Below are positions 7,886-15,531 of a stretch of DNA of 38,057 nucleotides, one piece after another. The first letter of the stretch is position 1. Each line of letters starts with the position of its first letter. This DNA is from RUG563 sp964423675 (GTDB taxonomy: Bacteria; Bacillota; Clostridia; Christensenellales; Aristaeellaceae), in NCBI GenBank assembly GCA_964423675.1, contig CAYRFP010000015.1:1-38057 (forward strand). The letters run 5' to 3'. A model generated the notes under the pieces. That model had not been told where the DNA came from. It saw only the letters and a list, made by a program, of their open reading frames with translations, and ran no database searches. Made by a program: the position numbers and the translations under genes.

Positions 7886-8989
7886 GTGAATCCTGGTTTT
7901 TGGGATGCAGAGACACTGGATGCATTTCATTCCGTATCTAATGAAAATTGCAGCACCACCACTTTTAACAAAGAAAACGCCTCTTTTATTCTCTATCACA
8001 TTCCGTTTGAACATTTTCCTTTTGTTTTGCATGCGGCGATACCGCGGGAAACGTTTTTCGCCAACACGCATCATTTAACGCAGCTGATTGCCTTAATCAT
8101 GATAGTGTGTTTACTCGTTATGCTGCCGCTGAGCATTGTTCTCTCGAAGTATTCTGTCAAGCGTATTTATATTCTGAATGAAATGATGGCAAAGGTTGAA
8201 GAAGGGAATCTTGATATTCAGATCAGCACGCCGTATACAGATGAAATCGGGATATTAATGCAGCATTTCAACAGCATGGTGGCTTCTGTGAAAAAAGCGT
8301 TGGATGATCTAAAGAAAAGCGAAAAAAAGCAGAAGGAGGCAGAGATGCAGGCGCTGTATGCGCAGATTAATCCGCATTTTCTTTACAATACGCTTTCTCT
8401 AATTTCATGGAAGGCGATGGAGCAGGGGGCCTCTCAGGCGGCAGAAATTGCCCGTACATTTTCCTCGTTCTGTCGCTCGGTGCTTAATCGAGGGCAATCA
8501 TGCAGTTCACTGGCATTGGAAATGGTCAATGTGCGCAGCAATGTGGATATTCAGCTTGACATGCATGACCATTCATTTGATGTGATTTATGATGTGCCAG
8601 AATCTCTACTCTCTAGGGAAGTTCCGGTATTCATTTTGCAGCCCTTGGTTGAAAATGCAATTATTCATGGATTGGAGGCGGTGCGTGGGCTAAAGGGACG
8701 AATTTTCATCAAGATTTACCAGCGGCAAGAGGATCTGTACTGCTGTGTTGAAAACAATGGCAGCACGTTCGCAACTTCGAAATTGCAGCAATCGCTTTCA
8801 TCTTCCGATCATGGCTATGGGCTGCGCAATGTTCAGCAGCGTGTAAAGCATCTTTATGGAGAGCCGTATGGCTTAGCAATTCTCCCGCCGGATGAAGGCT
8901 ATACAACTTGCGTCTGCCTTCGCATCCGAGCAATGGAAACGCATGGAATTTCGGAAAACACTGCGTCCATGCAGGCGAATGCGGAATGA
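7886..8989 (+). pseudogene. YesM/LytS-type sensor histidine kinase, 5'-truncated
   Basis: The readable 367 residues hold the end of an extracellular sensor domain, one transmembrane helix (about 64-86), a HAMP domain (VKRIYILNEMMAKVEEGNLDIQI), the His_kinase domain with the phosphorylated histidine in QINPHFLYNTL (H164), and an HATPase with QPLVENAIIHGLE and GYGLRNVQQRVKHLYGE. The first transmembrane helix and most of the roughly 250-residue sensor domain of this family are missing. An in-frame TAG lies 24 bases upstream of the GTG at 7886, and no ribosome site is seen. No response regulator follows, although an AGGAG lies just after the stop. It probably once regulated the sugar transporter whose remnant lies beside it (inference). 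Confidence 0.82.
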
Positions 8990-9107
8990 AGGAGCATCAC
9001 CCTGAAACTGCTTAGAGAGGATTCCAGAGCCAGCCCAACATCTGGCACTGAAAGAAAAGTAGGGGGAAAGCGAAAAAGTTTCCTATATTTTTTCTGCGGG
9101 ATTCGTG

Positions 9108-9113
9108 TATAAT
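9108..9113 (+). promoter_or_regulatory. -10 element of the aldo/keto reductase gene
   Basis: A perfect TATAAT about 80 bases before the ATG. No convincing -35 is seen at 16-18 bases, so this is a partial call. The stretch 8990-9192 holds nothing else recognisable. Confidence 0.5.
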
Positions 9114-9192
9114 AGGTCCGTAAAAGTATTTCCGACAAAGCGCAAGCTATATGGAAATAGCAAAAATACAAATTGAGAAAGGGGAATAACAA

Positions 9193-10191
9193 ATGTACGT
9201 TGCTTCGGAAACTCGGTATGACAAGATGCAGTATCGCCGCTGCGGCAACAGCGGAATCCAGCTCCCCGTCATTTCCCTGGGGTTGTGGCACAATTTCGGC
9301 AGCATTACGCCCTTTGATACCCAGCAAAAGATTTTGCGCACAGCCTTTGATAACGGCATCACCCATTTTGATTTGGCCAATAACTATGGCCCACCCTATG
9401 GCGAAGCGGAACGAAATTTCGGCATGCATATGCAGCGGGACTGGAAGCCCTATCGGGATGAATTAATCCTTTCCACTAAGGCGGGCTATGATATGTGGCC
9501 CGGGCCCTATGGCAATTTTGGCAGCCGGAAATATCTGATCGCCAGCCTCGATCAGAGCTTGAAACGCATGCATGTGGAATATGTGGACATATTCTATCAT
9601 CATCGGTTCGACCCGGATACACCGCTGGAGGAAACCATGGCGGCGCTGGATTATATCGTGCGTTCCGGCCGTGCGCTATATGTGGGCATTTCCAATTACA
9701 AGCCGGCTCAGGCGCGGGAAGCTATCAAAATTCTTAGGGAAATGGGGACGCCCTGCTTGATTCATCAGCCTAGCTATTCCATGATGAACCGCTGGATTGA
9801 AGATGGGCTGACGGACGTGCTTCGCGAAGAAAGGGTGGGCTGCATCTGCTTTTCTCCCCTGGCAGGCGGGCTGTTGACGGATCGATACATAAACGGCATC
9901 CCTGCTGATTCTCGGGCGGGCCATGATCCCCGTTTCCTCAAGCCTGAATCGATAACTGAGGAAAAGCTGACGAAAATCCGCGCACTGAACCAGATAGCCG
10001 CCCAGCGCAACCAAAAGCTTTCCCAGATGGCTTTGCAATGGGTTCTGCGCGACGAAGTGGTCACCTCTGCTCTGATTGGCGCAAGCCGACCGGAACAGGT
10101 GCTGGACAATATTCAGGTTGTCAATGCCCCTGCGTTTACGGCGGATGAATTGAGAGCCATTGATCTGGTTCTGGCTGGACAACCCTCTTAA
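9193..10191 (+). CDS. Aldo/keto reductase, L-glyceraldehyde 3-phosphate reductase (YghZ/Gpr) type
   Basis: A 332-residue cytosolic NADPH-dependent reductase. The AKR catalytic tetrad is visible: D60 (THFDLANNYG), Y65, K96 (LSTKAGYD) and H137 (IFYHHRFD). The YghZ-type sequence NNYGPPYGEAE, the STKAGYDMWPGPYG segment and the C-terminal ALIGASRPEQVLDN place it with E. coli YghZ, which reduces L-glyceraldehyde 3-phosphate and detoxifies methylglyoxal. ATG 9193 follows AAAGGGG. It is a single-gene unit between a -10 element and a terminator hairpin. The precise physiological substrate in this organism is inferred. Confidence 0.9.
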   Translation: MYVASETRYDKMQYRRCGNSGIQLPVISLGLWHNFGSITPFDTQQKILRTAFDNGITHFDLANNYGPPYGEAERNFGMHMQRDWKPYRDELILSTKAGYDMWPGPYGNFGSRKYLIASLDQSLKRMHVEYVDIFYHHRFDPDTPLEETMAALDYIVRSGRALYVGISNYKPAQAREAIKILREMGTPCLIHQPSYSMMNRWIEDGLTDVLREERVGCICFSPLAGGLLTDRYINGIPADSRAGHDPRFLKPESITEEKLTKIRALNQIAAQRNQKLSQMALQWVLRDEVVTSALIGASRPEQVLDNIQVVNAPAFTADELRAIDLVLAGQPS

Positions 10192-10208
10192 TCATCATTC
10201 TGTTGTAG

Positions 10209-10245
10209 CAATGATCCTGCTAAGCGTTGGCAGGATCATTGTTTG
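10209..10245 (+). terminator. Terminator after the aldo/keto reductase
   Basis: A 12-bp perfect stem CAATGATCCTGC (10209-10220) with GCAGGATCATTG (10230-10241), nine-base loop and a short T stretch, about 18 bases after the stop. Confidence 0.75.
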
Positions 10246-10329
10246 CATTAGAGGTATTTCAAGCCTTTTTCAGGGCAGAAAAACACGAAAAAAACTGTTC
10301 ATGGCTGTTAATCTATGGCCTGGACTCCC

Positions 10330-10358
10330 TTGACGGAAAGCTGCTTGTGGTATATATT
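10330..10358 (+). promoter_or_regulatory. Promoter of the potD-like gene
   Basis: -35 TTGACG (10330-10335), 17-base spacer and -10 TATATT (10353-10358), about 34 bases upstream of ATG 10392. Its presence supports that start over the longer upstream reading frame. Confidence 0.7.
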
Positions 10359-10391
10359 GAAGCAGAGCGTTTGAAACAGGGAGGGATACGC

Positions 10392-11432
10392 ATGAAACGC
10401 ATGATTCTGGTTCTGATTTGTCTGCTGCTGGCGCTTCCGGGAGGAAGCATGGGGGAAGAAGAAAAGGTGCTGAATCTATTCACCTGGGAAATGTATGTGG
10501 ACGATAAGACCATAGCTGATTTTGAAGCGGAAACGGGAATCCGCGTGAATTATTCCACCTTTGACACCAATGAGAATATGATTGCCAAGCTGCAATTATC
10601 TGGTGATACGGATTATGATGTGATCATTGCCAGCGATTACGCGGTAAATATTATTCGAAAGGCCGGGCTGCTGGAAAAACTGGATAAAACGCTGATTACC
10701 CGGTACGATTCACTGGATTCTGTGCTGCTCAGCCCTTACTTTGATCCGGACAACGAATACTCCGTGCCGTATATGTCTGGCACGCCGCTGATTGTATACA
10801 ACCCGAACTACGTGGACATGGAAATTACCGGTTATGAAAGCCTGTGGGATGAGCGGCTTCGGGACAACGTAGTGGTGATGGATGATGCCCGGAACATTAT
10901 CGGCATCACGCTGAAAATTTTGGGCTATTCCTTTAATACCACGGACGACGACGTTTTGCTTCAGGCAGCGGAAAAGCTGGCCCAGCTGCGGCCTAATATC
11001 CGCGCTTTCAATTCGGAAACGCCGTATATGGATCTGGTGTCCGGCGAGTGCGCAGTGGGCTATATGTATGGCCAATATGCGTCCATTTGCTTGCAGGAAA
11101 ACCCGGAACTGCAGGTGGTCTATCCTCAGGAGGGCGTGGGGTTTGGCATCGATTCACTGGTAATCCCCAAGGGCGCGAAGCATCCGGAAAATGCACATTT
11201 GTTCATTGACTTTTTGTTGAAACCGGAAATCGCCGCCCAGACGGCGAAAACTCAACCGTTCCGAAGCCCGGTGCCTGCGGCCAGCGAATATCTGCCGTCC
11301 TCTTTTCTGGAGGATCCGGCCATCAATGTGCCCTCGCAGCTGCTGGAACAGGCGGAATTTATCCAGGATTTAGGCGATTTGGAAACCAAGTATCAGAATA
11401 TTTGGACGGATTTTAAGTTGATGGATAAATAA
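10392..11432 (+). CDS. potD: PotD-like polyamine ABC transporter substrate-binding protein, orphan
   Basis: 346 residues. A signal peptide (MKRMILVLICLLLALPGGSMG) lacks a lipobox cysteine, so the protein may be released or held by an uncleaved anchor. The mature part matches spermidine/putrescine-binding proteins: LNLFTWEMYVDDKTIADFE, ETGIRVNYSTFDTNENMIAKL, YDVIIASDYAVNIIRKAGLL, YSVPYMSGTPLIVYNP and the C-terminal GFGIDSLVIPKGAKHPENAH. ATG 10392 is preceded by GGGAGGG. In other Firmicutes potD ends a potABCD operon, often fused to potC; here no ATPase or permease is near. It may work with a transporter encoded elsewhere. Polyamine specificity is by family resemblance. Confidence 0.85.
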   Translation: MKRMILVLICLLLALPGGSMGEEEKVLNLFTWEMYVDDKTIADFEAETGIRVNYSTFDTNENMIAKLQLSGDTDYDVIIASDYAVNIIRKAGLLEKLDKTLITRYDSLDSVLLSPYFDPDNEYSVPYMSGTPLIVYNPNYVDMEITGYESLWDERLRDNVVVMDDARNIIGITLKILGYSFNTTDDDVLLQAAEKLAQLRPNIRAFNSETPYMDLVSGECAVGYMYGQYASICLQENPELQVVYPQEGVGFGIDSLVIPKGAKHPENAHLFIDFLLKPEIAAQTAKTQPFRSPVPAASEYLPSSFLEDPAINVPSQLLEQAEFIQDLGDLETKYQNIWTDFKLMDK

Positions 11433-11464
11433 CCCTTGTTCAGCGCGGAAGGGAGAGGAATCGC

Positions 11465-11905
11465 TTGTTTTACGATGTGTCGGATTTGAAGGATACCGAG
11501 ATTTTTTTAAGACTGGTAAAAACTTTCGATGAGCAGCCTTAAAAGCAATGGGTTCCGGCTTACTATTTTGATATTTGCTTTCTGGACGGGACAAGGATCG
11601 GTTATTGTGACTTGCGAATTGAGCACAACGCGAAAACCTACATTGGAGGAAATATCGGCTATGACATTGATGCGCCTTATCGCGGCCATCGCTATGCCGC
11701 GAAAGCCTGCCAGCTTCTTTTTCGCCAGGCGAAGAAACATGGCATGGAATATTTGATCATCACATGCGATCCAACCAATGCCGCTTCTTCAAGAACTTGC
11801 CAGATTGCCGGCGGCGAATACCTGAAAACGGAAGATATTCCGGAAGATAATGAGATGTATTTGGATGGCTTGCGGCAGGTAATGATTTATCGATTCACTT
11901 TATAA
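11465..11905 (+). pseudogene. GNAT family acetyltransferase interrupted by an in-frame stop
   Basis: Starting at TTG 11465 after GGGAGAGGAA, the frame encodes a small GNAT-type acetyltransferase. It is broken only by a TAA at 11540-11542 (codon 26), in the context DEQP-stop-KQWVPAYYFDICFLDGTRIGYCDLRIE. Downstream are GYDIDAPYRGHRYAAKAC (the acetyl-CoA loop region) and SSRTCQIAGGEYL, and the frame ends normally at 11905. A single base change (GAA to TAA) would explain the stop, so this is a recent pseudogene, a strain variant or a sequencing error. Restart at an internal codon such as TTG 11612 would lose the first strands. Confidence 0.75.
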
Positions 11906-11925
11906 TTACCAGTTGGATGCACGCA

Positions 11926-11965
11926 AAAACGGCCTATGATGAAAAAATCATAGGCCGGTTTTGCT
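11926..11965. terminator. Terminator hairpin between convergent genes
   Basis: A ten-bp stem GGCCTATGAT (11931-11940) with ATCATAGGCC (11947-11956), flanked by AAAAAC on the left and GGTTTTGCTTT on the right. It fits termination of the acetyltransferase (+) and possibly the Cys-rich gene (-). Confidence 0.8.
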
Positions 11966-11968
11966 TTA

Positions 11969-12565
11969 TTAAAAAGGAGCCGGGGGATACCAGGGGCGTG
12001 TATTCGAGGAACAGGCAGGTGCAGGCGGAAACGCAGCGCAGGGGAGCAGCAGGAAGCCGTCCAGAAACACCTCCAGCCGTGCTGGGTAACAGCCGTTTTC
12101 GTCCCAGGGGCAAGCGTTTCCGCAAAGCCGCGCCGCGGCTTGCAAAAAGATATTGCCGCGCCAGTATTCCTGCTCCGGGCAGCAAAGCCGCAGCCGCAAA
12201 TCCTCGGTTATAAACGCAGAGGAATCATGGAAACATCCCTGCCGATCCCGCAAACGAAGCAGCAATGGCACATCTACCCGCAGCAGCAGGGCTCCTTTTT
12301 CCGCGCAGGGAGCTTCCTCCCAGGCGGGAGTTCGATCTACAGAGACATTTACAATCTGCAGCGGTGGCGTTGCTTGGCAGGGAAGATCCAGAGGCTGAAG
12401 CTGATAAAACTGACAGCACCGATGCAACCGGCCGCTGCCCAGAATGCGCTGCAACAGAAAATTATCTCTTGCTCCGCCGCAGCCGTTTTCAGGCGGCGGG
12501 CAAAGCGGCCGACAGCCGCAGCCATTCGCTGAATCCCAGGCGGGGCGCAGATCACAATCCTTCAT
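11969..12565 (-). CDS. Cysteine-rich protein, putative spore coat-associated
   Basis: 198 residues from ATG 12565, which follows AAAGGGAGG with seven-base spacing. About 20 cysteines are present, many clustered (NGCGCRPLCPPPENGCGG, HRCCQFYQLQPLDLPCQ, LRLRLCCPEQEYW). The middle, with phrases such as PPLQIVNVSVD and KGALLLRVDVPLLLRLRD followed by LEVFLDGFLLLPC, suggests beta-strand repeats. I recall similar uncharacterised clostridial proteins but cannot name a family. There is no signal peptide. The upstream promoter matches sigma-K, which together with the cysteine content suggests a mother-cell coat protein cross-linked by disulfides (inference). The 215-residue reading from 12616 has no ribosome site. 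Confidence 0.7.
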   Translation of the reverse strand: MKDCDLRPAWDSANGCGCRPLCPPPENGCGGARDNFLLQRILGSGRLHRCCQFYQLQPLDLPCQATPPLQIVNVSVDRTPAWEEAPCAEKGALLLRVDVPLLLRLRDRQGCFHDSSAFITEDLRLRLCCPEQEYWRGNIFLQAAARLCGNACPWDENGCYPARLEVFLDGFLLLPCAAFPPAPACSSNTRPWYPPAPF

Positions 12566-12595
12566 TGAAAAACCTCCCTTTGCCGGGTCTAGTTT

Positions 12596-12624
12596 TAATG
12601 TATGCCAGACGGGCAAGGGAGGTG
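12596..12624 (-). promoter_or_regulatory. Candidate sigma-K (late mother-cell sporulation) promoter
   Basis: Minus strand: -35-like CACC (12624-12621), exactly 16 bases, then GCATACATTA with CATACATTA at 12604-12596. This fits the Bacillus sigma-K consensus (mACm, N16, CATAnnnTA). The -10 also fits sigma-E (CATACAnT), but no sigma-E -35 is seen. CCTCCCTT in the spacer could pair with the ribosome site, but it lies upstream of the expected transcript start. Confidence 0.55.
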
Positions 12625-12648
12625 ATTCTGCTTAAGCCTTGCAGCGGT

Positions 12649-13491
12649 TTAAGCCTGATGTTTTTTGCTGTAAATTTCCGTAAGAATTTCAATAACGTGA
12701 GCAACTGCGTCTTCTTCGTTGGAACGCACCACGTAATCCGCGCAGGCCATGGCGAATCGATCGCCATTGGCGGGAACAAACGCCTTGGCTGCGGCCTGGA
12801 GCATTTCCACATCGTTATAGCCATCGCCCACGGCATAGGCGTCTTCATGCTTTACGCCCAACTGATCCGCAAGCTGGAGCAGAGCTGTGCCCTTGTTCAC
12901 GCCCTTGGCCAACACTTCCAGGAAGCCACCCGTGGTGGGCAGGAAGGAAATCTCGGGATATTTTTCCCGCAGATAATCCTGCACCCGTCCCACATCTTTG
13001 CTGTCTCCGCCGATCATCACTTTGACCCAGGGCCGGGGAGCCTGAGCAGGATCATCTACCGCAGTAAAGGGGATGGACTGGCTGGTGAAATGATGCTCGG
13101 ACTTGGGAGAAAGGTTCACCGCGTAGGATTGCTCAAAGGGATACATTTCAATAGTCAGTTCCGGAAAATCGCGCGCCACGGCGCGCAGGGGCTCAATGCC
13201 TTCATCGCCGATGCCGTTGCACAGGGCAATTTTATTTTCCTGATAATCGTAGGCCATGCCTCCGTTGGCCAGCAGCACGGGCGCGTTGATAATATCAGCA
13301 GAATAGGAATGGAAACCCAGATAACATCTACCAGTGCAAACCGTGAAACGGCCGCCGTTTTCAATAAAGAATTGCAGCGCTTTTTTTACACCGGGGGTCA
13401 CCTGCTTGGTTTCGGGAACCAGCGTGCCATCATAATCGCTAGCCAGCAGCACGCCGGAGAAAATTCCCTGCTTATTTACGATTTCAGCCAT
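12649..13491 (-). CDS. Cof-type HAD-IIB family phosphatase
   Basis: 280 residues of a cytosolic HAD phosphatase. Motif I is SDYDGTLV (nucleophile D19, acid/base D21), motif II CTGR, motif III the Lys in AKGVNKGTALL, and motif IV VGDGYNDVEM. A type IIB cap lies between motifs II and III. Family members dephosphorylate sugar phosphates, flavin mononucleotide or similar; the substrate is not predictable. The start overlaps the end of the DHDPS-like gene by 16 bases, with GGAGG inside that gene, so the two are translationally coupled and may act on the same sugar-acid pathway. Confidence 0.9.
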   Translation of the reverse strand: MAEIVNKQGIFSGVLLASDYDGTLVPETKQVTPGVKKALQFFIENGGRFTVCTGRCYLGFHSYSADIINAPVLLANGGMAYDYQENKIALCNGIGDEGIEPLRAVARDFPELTIEMYPFEQSYAVNLSPKSEHHFTSQSIPFTAVDDPAQAPRPWVKVMIGGDSKDVGRVQDYLREKYPEISFLPTTGGFLEVLAKGVNKGTALLQLADQLGVKHEDAYAVGDGYNDVEMLQAAAKAFVPANGDRFAMACADYVVRSNEEDAVAHVIEILTEIYSKKHQA

Positions 13492-14390
13492 TGACGGACA
13501 ACCTCCTCCATAATCTTTACATCTTCAATGGCATGCCGATCCAGCTTGGAAAAATCCTCAGCATTCCGCACCCGGCTACGCAACTCCATTGGCACGCCGA
13601 TCAGGTTCATATGATATTTCGCGCCAACGGGATGCAGGCAGCCTTCCGCCATGGACATTACCGACAGAAGCGCAGAGAGCTGCTTGGCCTTTTCCGGCTG
13701 CGTCTTATAATTTTCATACAGCCAGACCAGCAGATCGGGATGATAATTGGCCATGATGCCGCTGAAACCATCCGCGCCGCTTTGCAGAGTTTCCAGGTTG
13801 GTGGCGCAATTGGCGTTGAACAGCTGGATGCGGCCGTTGAGCAGGCGAATGCGCTCGGCAATCAGTTCGGCGTCGCAGCAGGTATCTTTAATGAAGGTGA
13901 ACCGGCCAGACTCCGCCATCGCTTCCAGAACCTTGGAGGACAGAAGCCGCTTGTAGGGATAGGGGCATTCATACATACCAAATGTCACATCAGGGATCGC
14001 GTCCAGAATATGATGCATGTTGGCGATCATCACGTCATCGTCTTCGTCTTCTTTAGCCAGACGATTGGAGATCATGACCACCGCGTCCACACCGGTTTCC
14101 GCGATGCGGCGCAGTTCCCGAATCTGGTCTTCCATGGAATCGGAAATATGGCCAGAAGCCACCACGCACATCCGTCCGGCCGATGCTTTGACCACCCGCG
14201 CAGCCAGATTTACTCGCTCATCCTCCGTCAGGAAGAACATTTCACTGCTCTGGCACACAGCGAACAGCCCCTGGCATCCGCCGCGGTAATAGAATTCTAC
14301 CATCTTGTCTACGGTTTCATAGTCTACCTGGTTATCCTTGGTAAACGGGGTCAGCATGACAGGGTAAACGCCGTTTGCAATCTTACTCAT
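13476..14390 (-). CDS. Dihydrodipicolinate synthase / N-acetylneuraminate lyase family aldolase
   Basis: 304 residues with the TIM-barrel lyase pattern. K168 (FTFIKDTCCD) is the Schiff-base lysine and Y140 (GMYECPYPYKR) the catalytic tyrosine. The usual GTTGE-type carboxylate-binding loop is CQSSE (residues 46-50), so this is unlikely to be DapA. The YECP and KDTCCD signatures point to a less studied subgroup that probably cleaves or forms a 2-keto sugar acid. It sits between an AraC activator (26 bases upstream) and a HAD phosphatase (overlapping), which supports a small inducible catabolic operon. GGGAG precedes the ATG at 14390. Confidence 0.88.
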   Translation of the reverse strand: MSKIANGVYPVMLTPFTKDNQVDYETVDKMVEFYYRGGCQGLFAVCQSSEMFFLTEDERVNLAARVVKASAGRMCVVASGHISDSMEDQIRELRRIAETGVDAVVMISNRLAKEDEDDDVMIANMHHILDAIPDVTFGMYECPYPYKRLLSSKVLEAMAESGRFTFIKDTCCDAELIAERIRLLNGRIQLFNANCATNLETLQSGADGFSGIMANYHPDLLVWLYENYKTQPEKAKQLSALLSVMSMAEGCLHPVGAKYHMNLIGVPMELRSRVRNAEDFSKLDRHAIEDVKIMEEVVRQWLKS

Positions 14391-14416
14391 GATCGATCTC
14401 CCTCAGCTATGATAAT

Positions 14417-15313
14417 TTAATAAGAGTAATGAGACCGGCGGAATAGCGCCGGAGGCATTCCTTCCTGGCTTTTGAAGAATTTACTGAAGCTGTATACATT
14501 GCCGTAGCCCAACTCAGCGGCAATATCCTGGATGCTTTTATCGGAATACAGCAGCAATTCCTGAGCTTTTTTGTGTTTGGTCTGCTTGATCAGGCCGGTG
14601 CAGGACGTGGCAAATTCCTTGAGAATAATGCGGTTAATTTGCCGCTTGCTCAAATGCATATAATCGGCCACATCCATGGTGGAAATATCCCGGGCGATAT
14701 TGGCGTTGATGAAGCTGATGATTTCTTCCACCCGTTTATCAATCCACGGGATAACAGGAGCGGTATTGCCCGCAGGCGCCAAGAGACGCTCATACTCCAT
14801 GGCGATCTGGAATAGCAGAACGCGAATCATATCCCGATAACCAAGAAGCTGCTGGTTTAGTTCCTGACTAATTCTCTGATACAGGCCGAAAATGTATTCG
14901 GCCTGAGGGATAACCAGCACGTCCAACAGCTGCTTTTCGCTGCGGTTGCAGAGCGTGGAGCCATCCCCCAGACGATAAGCCATGGATATTTTAAGAAAAT
15001 CCTGGCGTTGCGGGGTTAGGGCATGCTGCACATTCTCTCGAATGAAGATGGTATCTCCGGCGTTGATGGTGAATTCACGGCCGTCCATTAATTGGTAGGT
15101 AATTGTTCCACGGATGCACAGATGAGTTTCACAGAAGGAATGACTATGGAATTTCATGGGACGGCCATCGCCAGTTTTTTTCGGTGCGACATCCGAATCA
15201 AAGGCCACCCAAAGAATCTCTAAGTCTAGATCGTTCATGCGGAAGGAGATTCGTTCATTGGTCATGAACTGATTCAGAATTTGCGCATTTTCAAAAATGT
15301 CAAATTTGCTCAT
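14417..15313 (-). CDS. AraC family transcriptional regulator with cupin sensor domain
   Basis: 298 residues. The N-terminal cupin (about 50-120) shows HSHSFCETHLCIRGTITYQL and FTINAGDTIFIRENVQHAL, typical of sugar-responsive AraC proteins. The two helix-turn-helices occupy the C-terminus (ISTMDVADYMHLSKRQINRIIL and SIQDIAAELGYGNVYSFSKFFK). Because it is the first gene of the operon with the aldolase and phosphatase, it probably activates these in response to a substrate or product. ATG 15313 follows GGAGGGG. Confidence 0.92.
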   Translation of the reverse strand: MSKFDIFENAQILNQFMTNERISFRMNDLDLEILWVAFDSDVAPKKTGDGRPMKFHSHSFCETHLCIRGTITYQLMDGREFTINAGDTIFIRENVQHALTPQRQDFLKISMAYRLGDGSTLCNRSEKQLLDVLVIPQAEYIFGLYQRISQELNQQLLGYRDMIRVLLFQIAMEYERLLAPAGNTAPVIPWIDKRVEEIISFINANIARDISTMDVADYMHLSKRQINRIILKEFATSCTGLIKQTKHKKAQELLLYSDKSIQDIAAELGYGNVYSFSKFFKSQEGMPPALFRRSHYSY

Positions 15314-15353
15314 GCTATCCCCTCCTTCATCTTTCCATAATCTTTCATTATTT

Positions 15354-15382
15354 ACTATACATCGTTATCGTGCGATTGGCAA
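15354..15382 (-). promoter_or_regulatory. Promoter of the AraC-aldolase-phosphatase operon
   Basis: Minus strand: -35 TTGCCA (15382-15377), 17-base spacer, -10 TATAGT (15359-15354), about 40 bases before the AraC gene. Confidence 0.7.
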
Positions 15383-15456
15383 GAATTTGTTGGCACATTT
15401 ATTTATCCAAGTTAGACATTCTGTGATGCAAAAGAAACACTGAAACAAAATGCGCG

Positions 15457-15496
15457 GAAAAGGGACGATCTCGGTGTCAGCCCAGGATCGTCCCTT
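15457..15496 (-). terminator. Terminator of the nfnA-nfnB-nadK operon
   Basis: Minus strand: 11-bp stem AAGGGACGATC with GATCGTCCCTT, 15-base loop, then TTTT. It lies 36 bases past the nadK stop and before the AraC promoter region. Confidence 0.82.
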
Positions 15497-15531
15497 GAGA
15501 ATGAATGATGAAACTAAGAAGAAAGCGCCAA

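Noticed and set aside
7880..8074. 64-codon minus-strand frame at the truncated-gene junction
   Set aside because: Basic, low-complexity composition opposite the kinase, no ribosome site.
12140..14420. Plus-strand frames of 130-409 codons across the Cys-rich, HAD and DHDPS genes
   Set aside because: Antisense to genes with motifs and ribosome sites; no family features.
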